Both the position numbers and the translations under genes were made by a program. From Arsukibacterium ikkense (lineage in GTDB: Bacteria; Pseudomonadota; Gammaproteobacteria; Enterobacterales; Alteromonadaceae): a stretch of 64,000 nt of DNA. Below, piece after piece: positions 27,894 to 35,977 of the stretch. The stretch covers positions 1 through 64,000 of the forward strand of contig NZ_LAHO01000015.1 in NCBI RefSeq assembly GCF_000987775.1. The letters run 5' to 3'. The first letter of the stretch is position 1; each line of letters starts with the position of its first letter. A model generated the notes under the pieces. That model was not told where the DNA came from. It worked only from the letters and a program-made list of their open reading frames with translations, and did no database searches.

Positions 27894-27947
27894 CCAATCT
27901 GGCGCGGTAGCGCAGGCGCATTGCAGCAGTGAGACTACTGTGCTGCG

Positions 27948-28490
27948 CTAAGCCAATAGCGGAAACGTGGTGGCAATAGCGCTGCCGGTAAAATGAGCCA
28001 CCCAGCCATCGGGGTTATTAAACAGCCGAATGGCGGTAAAGTCGGGCTCGCTGCCCATATCGAACCAGTGCGGGGTATTGGCTGGCACGCTGATTAAATC
28101 GTTTTGCTGGCACAGTACCTGATACACCTTAGTGCCAATATGCAGGCAAAACAGGCCCTGGCCGCGTACAAAAAACCGTACTTCATCTTCGCAATGGATA
28201 TGCTCGGCCAGAAATTTCTGCCGTAGTAGCTGTTTATCCGGGTGGTTCGGGCTTAACGAAATGACATCCACCGTGATATAGCCATGCGCCTGTTTTAGCC
28301 GCTCGATATCATGGCTGTAAGCTGTCAGGATTTGCTCCTGGCTGCTGTCGGCATGAATAGGCGCGTTGGCCTGCCACTGCGCAAACTGCACGCCAGCGGC
28401 CTGCAGCTGTTGCCGGATAACCGTTACATCACTGCTATCGAGCAATACCTGTTCAGAGTCAGTGTCGCTAAATACCATTAGCCGGCTCAT
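27948..28490 (-). CDS. mtnD: Acireductone dioxygenase
   Basis: This 180-residue cupin enzyme oxidises acireductone to 4-methylthio-2-oxobutanoate and formate (the Fe form). Metal ligands are visible in EHIHCEDEVRFFV (H-x-H-x3-E) and in the later NTPHWFDMG histidine. AGGAG lies 8 bases before the ATG. The start overlaps mtnC by 4 bases (ATGA), so translation is coupled. It is the last gene of mtnB-mtnC-mtnD. Confidence 0.97.
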   Translation of the reverse strand: MSRLMVFSDTDSEQVLLDSSDVTVIRQQLQAAGVQFAQWQANAPIHADSSQEQILTAYSHDIERLKQAHGYITVDVISLSPNHPDKQLLRQKFLAEHIHCEDEVRFFVRGQGLFCLHIGTKVYQVLCQQNDLISVPANTPHWFDMGSEPDFTAIRLFNNPDGWVAHFTGSAIATTFPLLA

Positions 28491-29170
28491 TGCATCATCT
28501 CCTGCAGCTGATAAAAATCGTGGGCGGTTGGATGCTTGCCAGCGCTCTGGCCGTCGCGGACAAGTTGCACTGTTGCGATCCCCAGCTGGCCGGCAGCATC
28601 AAGCTCGGCGGTGACATCAGATAAAAACAGCACCTGGCGCGGTGGTATTTGCAACTGCTGCAAAATAGCAGCATAGGCTGATACCTCGCGCTTGGCACCG
28701 ATACGGGTGTCAAAGTAGCCACTGAACAGCGGCGTTAAATCACCAAAATCGCTGTGTTTAAACAGCAGCTGCTGCGCTGCGACGGAGCCTGAGCTGTACA
28801 CATATAACTTAATGCCCTGGCGCTGCCAGTCGGCCAGCTTGGCGGCGACATCGGGGTAAATATGGCCCTGAAAAGCGCCGTTTTGATAGCCGTCGGCCCA
28901 GATCATGCCCTGCAGGGTTTTCAGTGGCGTTGCTTTCTGATCTGCAGCCAACCACTGCAGCAACAATGTAATGCAACGCTCGGTATCGGCGGTGGGTTCG
29001 CCACTTAGTATGCGAACTTGGTGAAGTTCGCTGGCAACAGCCGGCGTATGCTGCTCGCGGCGGATAAAATCGGGTAAATGTTTAGCCGCATAGGGGAACA
29101 GTATCTCAGTAACAAAGCTGATGCGGCTGGTGGTGCCTTCAATATCGGTAATAATGGCGCGGTAGTTCAC
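28487..29170 (-). CDS. mtnC: Acireductone synthase (enolase-phosphatase)
   Basis: This 227-residue HAD-superfamily enzyme enolises and dephosphorylates 2,3-diketo-5-methylthiopentyl-1-phosphate. The HAD motif I reads ITDIEGTTS, the expected D-x-E-G-T-T version of MtnC. Motif II is the YSSGS serine region, and LFLSDVTAELDAA is motif IV. The start codon is GTG, sharing GTGA with the mtnB stop. Length is normal. Confidence 0.97.
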   Translation of the reverse strand: MNYRAIITDIEGTTSRISFVTEILFPYAAKHLPDFIRREQHTPAVASELHQVRILSGEPTADTERCITLLLQWLAADQKATPLKTLQGMIWADGYQNGAFQGHIYPDVAAKLADWQRQGIKLYVYSSGSVAAQQLLFKHSDFGDLTPLFSGYFDTRIGAKREVSAYAAILQQLQIPPRQVLFLSDVTAELDAAGQLGIATVQLVRDGQSAGKHPTAHDFYQLQEMMQ

Positions 29171-29841
29171 GGTAAGCCTGCAATTTTAAAACGTTCCAGC
29201 TCGCAGTTTATAAGAAATTCCCAGCCTTCTAAATGCCTTTTTGCCTGCTCCAGGCTATTACCCCAGACATACAGGCCATGACTGCGCACCAGTAAGCCAT
29301 AATGAAAAGAATCATTAAGAGAATGGTTGAGCGACTGGCTAAGCGGCTGTTTTTGCCAGCGGTGTTTAAGCTCTTCAGCCAGCGCCGGGATGTCCTGAGT
29401 ATTGTCAAAAATCGGCAGTGACAATAGCTGTTGGTGGCTGCTGATGCCGCTGATGGCTTTTTGCATTTCATAGCCGGCAAACAGGTAGTTATCCTGACTA
29501 ATCAGCCGTGAAAATACCGTGGCCTGCACCGAATGGGTATGCAGCACCGCTTTGCTGGCGGGGTTTAGCTGGTACAGCATGGCATGCAGGGCGGTTTCGG
29601 CTGACGGGGTACCGCTGCAACTCAGCTGCTGATCCTGCCAGCTAACCGGCAGTAAATCCTGCGGGCTTAGCTCGCCTTTGTCTTTACCCGAGGCGGTAAC
29701 CAGGGCGCTGTTGTCGCTGGTGCGGATAGAAAAATTACCACCGGTAGCGGGCACCCAGTGCCGGCTGGCAATCCAGCGGCCAAGCGCACAGAGCGCAATG
29801 GCATTAGGGTTAAGTTGATGCAGCTGTGCCGTATTGTTCAT
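29167..29841 (-). CDS. mtnB: Methylthioribulose-1-phosphate dehydratase
   Basis: This 224-residue class-II-aldolase-like metalloenzyme dehydrates methylthioribulose-1-phosphate. The HWVPATGGNFSIR motif, the zinc ligands in VLHTHSVQATVFSR and a later histidine in LLVRSHGLYVWG are present. Its ATG lies in a degenerate copy of a 13-bp tandem repeat, with AGG 5 bases upstream. It is the first gene of mtnB-mtnC-mtnD, divergent from the transaminase gene. Confidence 0.97.
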   Translation of the reverse strand: MNNTAQLHQLNPNAIALCALGRWIASRHWVPATGGNFSIRTSDNSALVTASGKDKGELSPQDLLPVSWQDQQLSCSGTPSAETALHAMLYQLNPASKAVLHTHSVQATVFSRLISQDNYLFAGYEMQKAISGISSHQQLLSLPIFDNTQDIPALAEELKHRWQKQPLSQSLNHSLNDSFHYGLLVRSHGLYVWGNSLEQAKRHLEGWEFLINCELERFKIAGLP

Positions 29842-29845
29842 AAAT

Positions 29846-29884
29846 GCCTGTCATAAAAGCTCGTGATAAAAGCCTGTTATAAAA
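29846..29884 (-). repeat. Three tandem 13-bp repeats in the mtnB leader
   Basis: On the plus strand the units are GCCTGTCATAAAA (29846-29858), GCTCGTGATAAAA (29859-29871) and GCCTGTTATAAAA (29872-29884), at an exact 13-base period. On the mtnB strand each unit reads TTTTAT..., and the mtnB start codon lies in a decayed fourth copy, ATTTATGAACA. The copy next to the gene also contains an out-of-frame ATG 13 bases upstream of the real one. Confidence 0.85.
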
Positions 29885-29906
29885 ACCTGCTCTGCCAATA
29901 ACGCTC

Positions 29907-29938
29907 CGACAGCTAAACGTTTAACCATTTAGATGTCT
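29907..29938 (+). promoter_or_regulatory. MetJ-like operator: tandem met boxes
   Basis: Four contiguous 8-mers, CGACAGCT, AAACGTTT, AACCATTT and AGATGTCT, match the met box AGACGTCT at 5, 6, 4 and 7 of 8 positions by my count. MetJ binds such tandem 8-bp boxes with S-adenosylmethionine as corepressor. The array lies between divergent mtnB and the methionine transaminase gene and could control both. The metJ gene itself is not in the window. Confidence 0.55.
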
Positions 29939-29998
29939 ATACACTAAACAGGCTGAATGATAGCATTCAAGCTGGTTTTGGCAACTTTTTCTGAGCAT

Positions 29999-31144
29999 AT
30001 GGCCTTATTATCAAAACTGCCGGCAGTGGGCAGCAGTATTTTCAGCCAGATGAGCCAACTGGCAACTGAACAGCAAGCGATTAATTTATCTCAGGGTTTT
30101 CCTGACTTTGCGCCGGATAGCTACTTACTGGCGCGGCTGGCCTATCATAGCCAGCAGGGTGCTAACCAATATGCGCCGATGCCAGGCATTTTACCGCTGC
30201 GCCAGCAAATCAGCGATTTAGTGGCGCGCTGTTATCAGCGCAGCATTAACCCCGCTAGCGAGATCACGGTAACCTCGGGCGCAACTGAGGCATTATTTGT
30301 GGCGATTCAGGCCGTGGTGCAGCCGGGCGATGACGTTATTCTGTTTGATCCGGCTTACGACAGCTATGCGCCGGCGGTGCAGCTGGCCGGTGGCACCAGC
30401 ATACATTTAAGCCTGCAGGCACCGGGTTTTAAGGTTGACTGGCAGCAGGTGGCGGCCGCTGTTACCCCGCGTACCAAACTGATTATAGTTAACAGCCCGC
30501 ACAACCCCAGTGCTACCGTCTTTAGTGATACTGACTGGCAGGCGTTACAGCAGCTGGTGTGTCAGCATGGTTTATATTGCCTGAGCGACGAAGTGTACGA
30601 GCATATGGTGTTTGATGGTGCGCCCAGGCTTAGTGCCCATTGCTACCCGGCGCTGGCTGAGCGCAGCTTTGTGGTGTCATCTTTTGGTAAAACCTTTCAT
30701 GTTACCGGCTGGAAGCTTGGCTATTGTATTGCGCCGCCAGTACTGAGTGCTGAATTTCGGAAAATTCATCAGTACGTTACCTTTTCCAGCTTTACACCGG
30801 CGCAGTATGCCATTACCGATATGCTGGCCAACTATCCGGCACACGTCAGCGGCCTGGCGGCGTTTTATCAGCAAAAGCGTGACCAGTTTGTTCAGGCACT
30901 AAGTGGCAGCCGCTTGCGCTTAGTACCCAGCGCCGGCACCTATTTTCAGCTGGCAGATTACAGCCTGATTTCTGACATGGCCGATGTTGAATTTTGTCGC
31001 TGGTTAACCATAGAGCACAAAGTCGCCGCCATACCGCTAAGTGTATTTTATCGCCAGCCACCGGCTGCGCGACTTATCCGCTTTTGTTTTGCTAAAACGC
31101 CGGCAACCTTAAGCCAGGCAGCGGAGGTACTATGTCAGTTGTAA
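29999..31144 (+). CDS. mtnE: Methionine (glutamine-dependent) aminotransferase, YbdL-like
   Basis: This 381-residue class I/II PLP aminotransferase closes the salvage pathway by converting 4-methylthio-2-oxobutanoate to methionine. It resembles E. coli YbdL throughout: SKLPAVGSSIFSQMS, INLSQGFPDF, NQYAPMPG, NSPHNPSAT, and the PLP lysine in SSFGKTFHVTGWKLGY. I chose ATG 29999 because the YbdL-like region starts there; an in-frame ATG at 29957 would overlap the promoter region. The symbol mtnE reflects context and is inferred. The end overlaps the omega-amidase gene by 13 bases. Confidence 0.9.
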   Translation: MALLSKLPAVGSSIFSQMSQLATEQQAINLSQGFPDFAPDSYLLARLAYHSQQGANQYAPMPGILPLRQQISDLVARCYQRSINPASEITVTSGATEALFVAIQAVVQPGDDVILFDPAYDSYAPAVQLAGGTSIHLSLQAPGFKVDWQQVAAAVTPRTKLIIVNSPHNPSATVFSDTDWQALQQLVCQHGLYCLSDEVYEHMVFDGAPRLSAHCYPALAERSFVVSSFGKTFHVTGWKLGYCIAPPVLSAEFRKIHQYVTFSSFTPAQYAITDMLANYPAHVSGLAAFYQQKRDQFVQALSGSRLRLVPSAGTYFQLADYSLISDMADVEFCRWLTIEHKVAAIPLSVFYRQPPAARLIRFCFAKTPATLSQAAEVLCQL

Positions 31145-31908
31145 CAGTCAGCCTGCTGCAGACTGAACTGCACTGGCAGCAGAGCGCGGCGAATCTGGCG
31201 CAGTTCAGCCAGCTGCTGGTGACACTGGAGCCAACCGATTTAGTGGTACTGCCAGAGATGTTTAGCAGCGGTTTTAGCATGCAAAGCGCAGCGATTGCTG
31301 AAACTGAGCCGGGGCCGGGCTTAGCCTGGCTCACCGCGCAAGCTAAAGCGTTAAACGCTGCGATAACCGGTTCGCTGGCCGTTAAAACCGCCAGTGGTAG
31401 CTATGTAAACCGGTTGTATTTTGTGACGCCGGATGGCGCGGTCAGTTATTACGATAAAAAACACCTGTTCCGGATGGCGGGCGAGCACCAGGCTTACCAG
31501 GCTGGGGCCGGGCGGGTGATCGTGCGCTGGCGCGGCCTGCGGTTTTGCTTGCAGGTGTGCTACGACCTGCGCTTTCCGGTATTCAGCCGTAATCGCAACG
31601 ATTACGATGTGCTGATTTATGTCGCCAACTGGCCGGCGGCGCGCCGTCATGCCTGGACCAGCCTGCTATTGGCGCGAGCCATTGAAAACCAGGCCTTTGT
31701 GTTAGGCGTAAACCGGATTGGCCAGGATGGCAATGATATTTATTACAGCGGTGACAGTGTAGTAATCGATTATCAGGGCCAGCTGCTGGCCAGCCTCAAC
31801 AAAGGTGAGGCGGGTGTGCTTAGGGCAACGCTGGACGGCAACACGCTGGCGCAGTACCGCCAGGTTTTTCCGGCCTATTTAGATGCAGATAGCTTTACAC
31901 TTGATTAA
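31132..31908 (+). CDS. Omega-amidase of the nitrilase family (YafV/Nit2-like)
   Basis: This 258-residue enzyme belongs to the carbon-nitrogen hydrolase superfamily. The Glu-Lys-Cys triad is visible in LPEMFSSGF, YDKKHLFRM and LQVCYDLRFPVF. YafV-type omega-amidases hydrolyse alpha-ketoglutaramate, the by-product when glutamine donates the amino group to methylthio-oxobutanoate. Its 13-base overlap with the transaminase gene supports exactly that role. GGAGG lies just before the ATG. Confidence 0.92.
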   Translation: MSVVTVSLLQTELHWQQSAANLAQFSQLLVTLEPTDLVVLPEMFSSGFSMQSAAIAETEPGPGLAWLTAQAKALNAAITGSLAVKTASGSYVNRLYFVTPDGAVSYYDKKHLFRMAGEHQAYQAGAGRVIVRWRGLRFCLQVCYDLRFPVFSRNRNDYDVLIYVANWPAARRHAWTSLLLARAIENQAFVLGVNRIGQDGNDIYYSGDSVVIDYQGQLLASLNKGEAGVLRATLDGNTLAQYRQVFPAYLDADSFTLD

Positions 31909-31976
31909 CCAACAGGCTTGACCTGAAGCGGTTTCGCGGCAACACTGTACGGCCGTAATTAAGCAGGTTTGAACGC

Positions 31977-32408
31977 GTGACAGCAATTAACTGGGCAGCT
32001 CTGAATGCTGCCGCCAAAGCCGCCTCAGAGCAGGCATATGCTCCTTATAGTCATTTCCCGGTTGGTGTGGCCGTGCAAGCCAGCAGTGGCAAAATTTATC
32101 ATGGTTGTAATGTCGAAAATGCTTCTTATGGCGGTACGGTGTGTGCTGAGCGCAACGCCATTGCCGCGGCTGTGGTGGCAGGTGAGCGCAAATTTGTTGC
32201 CCTGCTGGTGTATACGCCACAAAGCAAACTGACTCCACCTTGCGGTATTTGTCGCCAGGTCATCGCCGAATTTTTTATGCCAGAGGCGCCTGTTGCCAGC
32301 AGCAACCATTTAGGTCAGCAACAAAGCTGGACGTTACAGCAACTGCTGCCAGATGCCTTCACGCCAACTTATCTGGCCGCCAGCAATAAAATAAATAAGG
32401 ATAGTTAA
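31977..32408 (+). CDS. cdd: Cytidine deaminase
   Basis: This 143-residue zinc enzyme deaminates (deoxy)cytidine to (deoxy)uridine. The small homotetrameric type is shown by YSHFPVGVAV, the zinc histidine/cysteine motif GCNVENASYG...CAERNAI and the CGICRQVI pair. The start is GTG 31977 with AGG 8 bases upstream. It lies 2 bases before deoA, so the two form a pyrimidine salvage operon. Confidence 0.96.
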   Translation: MTAINWAALNAAAKAASEQAYAPYSHFPVGVAVQASSGKIYHGCNVENASYGGTVCAERNAIAAAVVAGERKFVALLVYTPQSKLTPPCGICRQVIAEFFMPEAPVASSNHLGQQQSWTLQQLLPDAFTPTYLAASNKINKDS

Positions 32409-32410
32409 TA

Positions 32411-33727
32411 ATGGCCATTCCACAGGAAATTATTAAAACCAAACGTAATGGTCAACCATTAAACCAGGCTGAGATCCGCCAGTTTGTTAAAGGGTTAACC
32501 GACGACAGCTTCAGTGATAGCCAGGCGGCAGCGCTGGCGATGGCCATTTACTTAAATGGCATGGCAGTTAACGAAATTGTCGAGCTGACGCTGGCCATGC
32601 GTGATTCTGGTACTGTGCTGAACTGGCAGGGGCGGCTGAATGGCCCGGTGGTGGATAAACACAGTACCGGTGGCGTTGGCGACAAGGTCACGTTGATGCT
32701 GGCACCGATGGTCGCTGCCTGTGGTGCCTTTATGCCAAGTATTGCCGGCCGGGGCCTGGGCCATACCGGTGGCACTGTCGATAAACTGGAAGCTATTCCG
32801 GGTTACAGCTGTACCCAGAGCTTAAGCCGGATTGAGCAACTGCTGCCTCAGCTGGGTTGCCTGATTGTCGGCCAGAGCAGTGAGCTGGCACCGGCTGATC
32901 GCCGGCTGTATGGCATTCGTGATGTCACTGCGACGGTAGAATCTATACCGCTGATTACAGCTTCTATTTTATCAAAAAAACTGTCAGAAGGGCTGGATGC
33001 GCTGGTGATGGATGTCAAAGTAGGCAATGGCGCCATTATGGCCACTGCCAATGATGCAACAGCGCTGGCCAGCAGTATTGTCAACACCGCCACCGGTGCC
33101 GGTGTTGCCACCAGGGCCTTGATCACCGATATGAACCAGATTTTAGGTACTACGGCAGGTAATGCGCTGGAAGTGATGGAAACCCTCGATTATTTAAGCG
33201 GTAAATACCGCGAGCCGCGCTTGCATCAGTTAACGCTGGAACTGGGCGCCAATATGTTAATGCTGGGTGGGCTCTATAGCGATAAAGCGGCTGCCATCGC
33301 CGCGCTGGAGCACAGTTTAAGCTCGGGTAAAGCTGCAGAAATTTTCAGTAAAATGGTGGCTGAGCTGGGCGGCCCGGCTGATTTACTGGACAAGCCACAA
33401 CAGTATTTAGCCAGTGCGCCGGTGGTGCAGGATATAATCGCACCACAAAGTGGCTATCTGCAATACCATAATACCGTTGGTCTGGGCATGGCGGTGGTGC
33501 GCTTAGGCGGCGGCCGTTCGCATCCTAGCCAGCAAATTAACCCGGCGGTTGGCTTTAGCCATATTCTGCCAACAGGCAACAAGGTGCAGCAGGGTGATCG
33601 CCTTGCTAGCGTGCATGCTGCCAGCACTGACGCTGCTGCCATTGCCTGCCAGGAATACCTGGCTGCATTAACGGTGTCGCAGGAAAATACAACGGCGCTG
33701 CCTCTGGTGCATCATACTATTGGCTAA
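32411..33727 (+). CDS. deoA: Thymidine phosphorylase
   Basis: This 438-residue enzyme releases thymine or uracil and deoxyribose-1-phosphate. The family signature is in VDKHSTGGVGDKVTLMLAPMVAACG, given by its core KHSTGGVGD, and in GRGLGHTGGTVDKLE. The length fits DeoA rather than pyrimidine-nucleoside phosphorylase. It is coupled with cdd upstream: deoxycytidine becomes deoxyuridine, which this enzyme then splits. Confidence 0.97.
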   Translation: MAIPQEIIKTKRNGQPLNQAEIRQFVKGLTDDSFSDSQAAALAMAIYLNGMAVNEIVELTLAMRDSGTVLNWQGRLNGPVVDKHSTGGVGDKVTLMLAPMVAACGAFMPSIAGRGLGHTGGTVDKLEAIPGYSCTQSLSRIEQLLPQLGCLIVGQSSELAPADRRLYGIRDVTATVESIPLITASILSKKLSEGLDALVMDVKVGNGAIMATANDATALASSIVNTATGAGVATRALITDMNQILGTTAGNALEVMETLDYLSGKYREPRLHQLTLELGANMLMLGGLYSDKAAAIAALEHSLSSGKAAEIFSKMVAELGGPADLLDKPQQYLASAPVVQDIIAPQSGYLQYHNTVGLGMAVVRLGGGRSHPSQQINPAVGFSHILPTGNKVQQGDRLASVHAASTDAAAIACQEYLAALTVSQENTTALPLVHHTIG

Positions 33728-33756
33728 GGTTAGCATGAACAATACTGGGGCTATTT

Positions 33757-34653
33757 ATGGTAGTTAAAATGTTTCTTGGCAGTGTTTGCACCCTGCTGGT
33801 TTTTGATCTGCAGGCAAAGCCGATGCTGACCTGGCTGCAAACCGACTGGCCACCACATCAGATTGTCAGTGGGCCTTATCAGGGGCAGGGCACCTTTGAT
33901 TTATTACAGCTGCAGATCACTGCACGGCTACCGCAATTTAATCATCAAACCCGGCTGGTGAGTCTGCCAAGGCTCGAACAGGTATTTGCTGAGGGCGAAG
34001 CGAGCCACTGTACTGTTGGTACCCTTTACTCTGAGCAGCGCGCCAGCAACCGCTTGTTTTCCCACCCCATTGCGGCCGGACCAGCGTTGGCGGTAGGTTA
34101 TACCGGTGGCCGGTTAAATGAACATCCGGCCATGCAGGCCGACGGTGCTGTTATCGGGCAGTTGGTGCAAGACCCTGAGCTTAGCGGGGTGTATCAGCCA
34201 AACCGCTATTATCCGGATATCATTATGGCTGCTATGCGGCTAACCGATAGTAATCTAAATAGCTATCCGTTTACCGGTGAAGTGAATGCGGTGGCACTGC
34301 TGGCCAGCAGTAGGGTAGATTATGTGGTGGAGTATCCAGAGCGGTTAGAGTATTTCAACAAGCTGTTAGCTGAGCATGTTGCGCTGGAACACCGGGCAAT
34401 AGTTGGCGCCAATATCGCCAGTGTCTCTTATGTCACCTGTACCCTCGATACTGCTGGTGCCGCCGCCATTGCTGCCGTAAACCAGGTATTGCCGGCGCTG
34501 TGGCAGCAAGCAAGCTATGTTGAGGCGATGCAGCGCTGGTTGGATAACAGCGCCCGGCGCAGGCTGAGCGCTGACATTAACCAGCTGCAGCAACATGCGT
34601 TAATGCAGCTTCAGCCGGGGCCGGACAATGCGGTTAATCCGGGCCACCAGTGA
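33757..34653 (+). CDS. Periplasmic solute-binding-like protein of unknown ligand
   Basis: This 298-residue protein has a short export signal ([22 protein letters not shown]) and the type-2 periplasmic binding fold pattern: [11 protein letters not shown] near the start, [17 protein letters not shown], and [15 protein letters not shown] recall similar stand-alone proteins (TIGR02285-like) in marine gammaproteobacteria. No ABC permease is nearby, so a transport role is doubtful; sensing is possible. Its 3' end overlaps the convergent ndh gene by 54 bases, unusually long. Confidence 0.7.
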   Translation: MVVKMFLGSVCTLLVFDLQAKPMLTWLQTDWPPHQIVSGPYQGQGTFDLLQLQITARLPQFNHQTRLVSLPRLEQVFAEGEASHCTVGTLYSEQRASNRLFSHPIAAGPALAVGYTGGRLNEHPAMQADGAVIGQLVQDPELSGVYQPNRYYPDIIMAAMRLTDSNLNSYPFTGEVNAVALLASSRVDYVVEYPERLEYFNKLLAEHVALEHRAIVGANIASVSYVTCTLDTAGAAAIAAVNQVLPALWQQASYVEAMQRWLDNSARRRLSADINQLQQHALMQLQPGPDNAVNPGHQ

Positions 34654-35895
34654 AATAACCAGCATTTTCAACCAGCCATGTAACGCTACCTGATGCATCC
34701 GGTACAATGAAATATACGCCAGACGGGCAATTCGGCCTTCGATCATCATAGCGCCACCCACCAGATTCCCCATTAAGCTACCGACAGTGCCAAAGCGGCT
34801 TAACGAGATCAGCGAACCATGGTCTTTATACTGAAATTCGCGCAACGGTTTCTGGTTTATGGTGGCAATAAGATTATGGGCAACCAGGCTGGCCATCTGA
34901 TGCGCGGATTGCGCCCGGGGGGGAACCCATTTACCTTCTGCTAGCGGGCAGGCGGCACAATCGCCAAGCACATAAATATCGGGGTCACGGCTACTTTGTA
35001 GGGTCGGGCCCACCAGCAGCTGGTTAATGCGGTTGCTTTCCAATCCGGCCAATTGCTGCATAAAATCCGGCGCCTTAATACCGGCCGCCCACACCATTAA
35101 TTCTGCATCCAGGTGTTCATTGCCCAGTTGCAGACCGTGGCTATCGGCGGCGGTAACCCGGGTGTTTACCCGCACATCCACGCCCAGTTTCTGCAGTTCT
35201 TTGTGGGCAGCACTGGCAATCCGCTCTGGCAGGGCCGGCAGAATTCTTGGGCCGGCTTCCACCAGCCGGATGTTCAGCCGCTCAGAGCGCAAGTCAGCAA
35301 AACCATATAAATTGAGCTCTGCCGCCGCATGGTACAGCTCTGCCGCCAGTTCAACTCCGGTGGCACCGCCGCCGACTATGGCGATGTTAAGTTTGTCTTT
35401 AGGGTGCTCAGGTGAGTTTAGCTTCAGGTAAGCATCCAGTAAGCGTCGCTGAAAACGATGTGCCTGGCCCGGGCTGTCGAGGAAAATACAATGCTCAGCA
35501 ACGCCCGGGGTATTAAAGTGGTTGGAAATACTGCCAATGGCTATCACCAGATAATCGTAGCTGAGTTGGCGTTCTGGCAATAGCTGCTCGCCATCGCCTG
35601 AGGCTATAGCCGCCAGGGTAACGGTATGGTTATGCCGATCTAAGCCGGTAAACTGGCCGAGCTGAAAGTCAAAACCATGGCTGGCGGCGTGCGCCCGGTA
35701 GCTCAGCTGGTCAATCTCAACATCCAGTGTGCCAGTGGCTACCTCATGCAGCAGCGGCTTCCAGATATGGGTGTGGTTGCGGTCTACCAGGGTGATATGG
35801 GCGCGGTTTTTCCGGCCCAGTTTATTGCCAAGCCGGGTAGCGAGTTCCAGGCCGCCGGCGCCACCGCCAATGACCACGATGCGAGGGGGTGTCAT
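34600..35895 (-). CDS. ndh: Type II NADH:quinone oxidoreductase
   Basis: This 431-residue flavoprotein passes electrons from NADH to quinone at the inner membrane without pumping protons. Two dinucleotide-binding motifs are visible: [17 protein letters not shown] for FAD near residue 8 and [18 protein letters not shown] for NADH near 165. A C-terminal amphipathic region ([15 protein letters not shown]) probably binds the membrane. I chose ATG 35895 with AAGGA upstream over an in-frame TTG at 35916. The gene overlaps the convergent SBP-like gene by 54 bases. Confidence 0.93.
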   Translation of the reverse strand: MTPPRIVVIGGGAGGLELATRLGNKLGRKNRAHITLVDRNHTHIWKPLLHEVATGTLDVEIDQLSYRAHAASHGFDFQLGQFTGLDRHNHTVTLAAIASGDGEQLLPERQLSYDYLVIAIGSISNHFNTPGVAEHCIFLDSPGQAHRFQRRLLDAYLKLNSPEHPKDKLNIAIVGGGATGVELAAELYHAAAELNLYGFADLRSERLNIRLVEAGPRILPALPERIASAAHKELQKLGVDVRVNTRVTAADSHGLQLGNEHLDAELMVWAAGIKAPDFMQQLAGLESNRINQLLVGPTLQSSRDPDIYVLGDCAACPLAEGKWVPPRAQSAHQMASLVAHNLIATINQKPLREFQYKDHGSLISLSRFGTVGSLMGNLVGGAMMIEGRIARLAYISLYRMHQVALHGWLKMLVISLVARINRIVRPRLKLH

Positions 35896-35948
35896 GTTAC
35901 ACTTTCCTTTTATCAATACAAAAATCGGCTGCTGATTTCAGGTATAAA

Positions 35949-35972
35949 AAAACCGGCGCGAAGGCCGGTTTT
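35949..35972 (-). terminator. Rho-independent terminator of rho
   Basis: AAAACCGGC and GCCGGTTTT form a 9-bp stem with a 6-base loop, followed by a T8 run on the minus strand, right after the rho stop. The stem is identical to that of the ppc terminator. Confidence 0.85.
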
Positions 35973-35977
35973 GGGAG

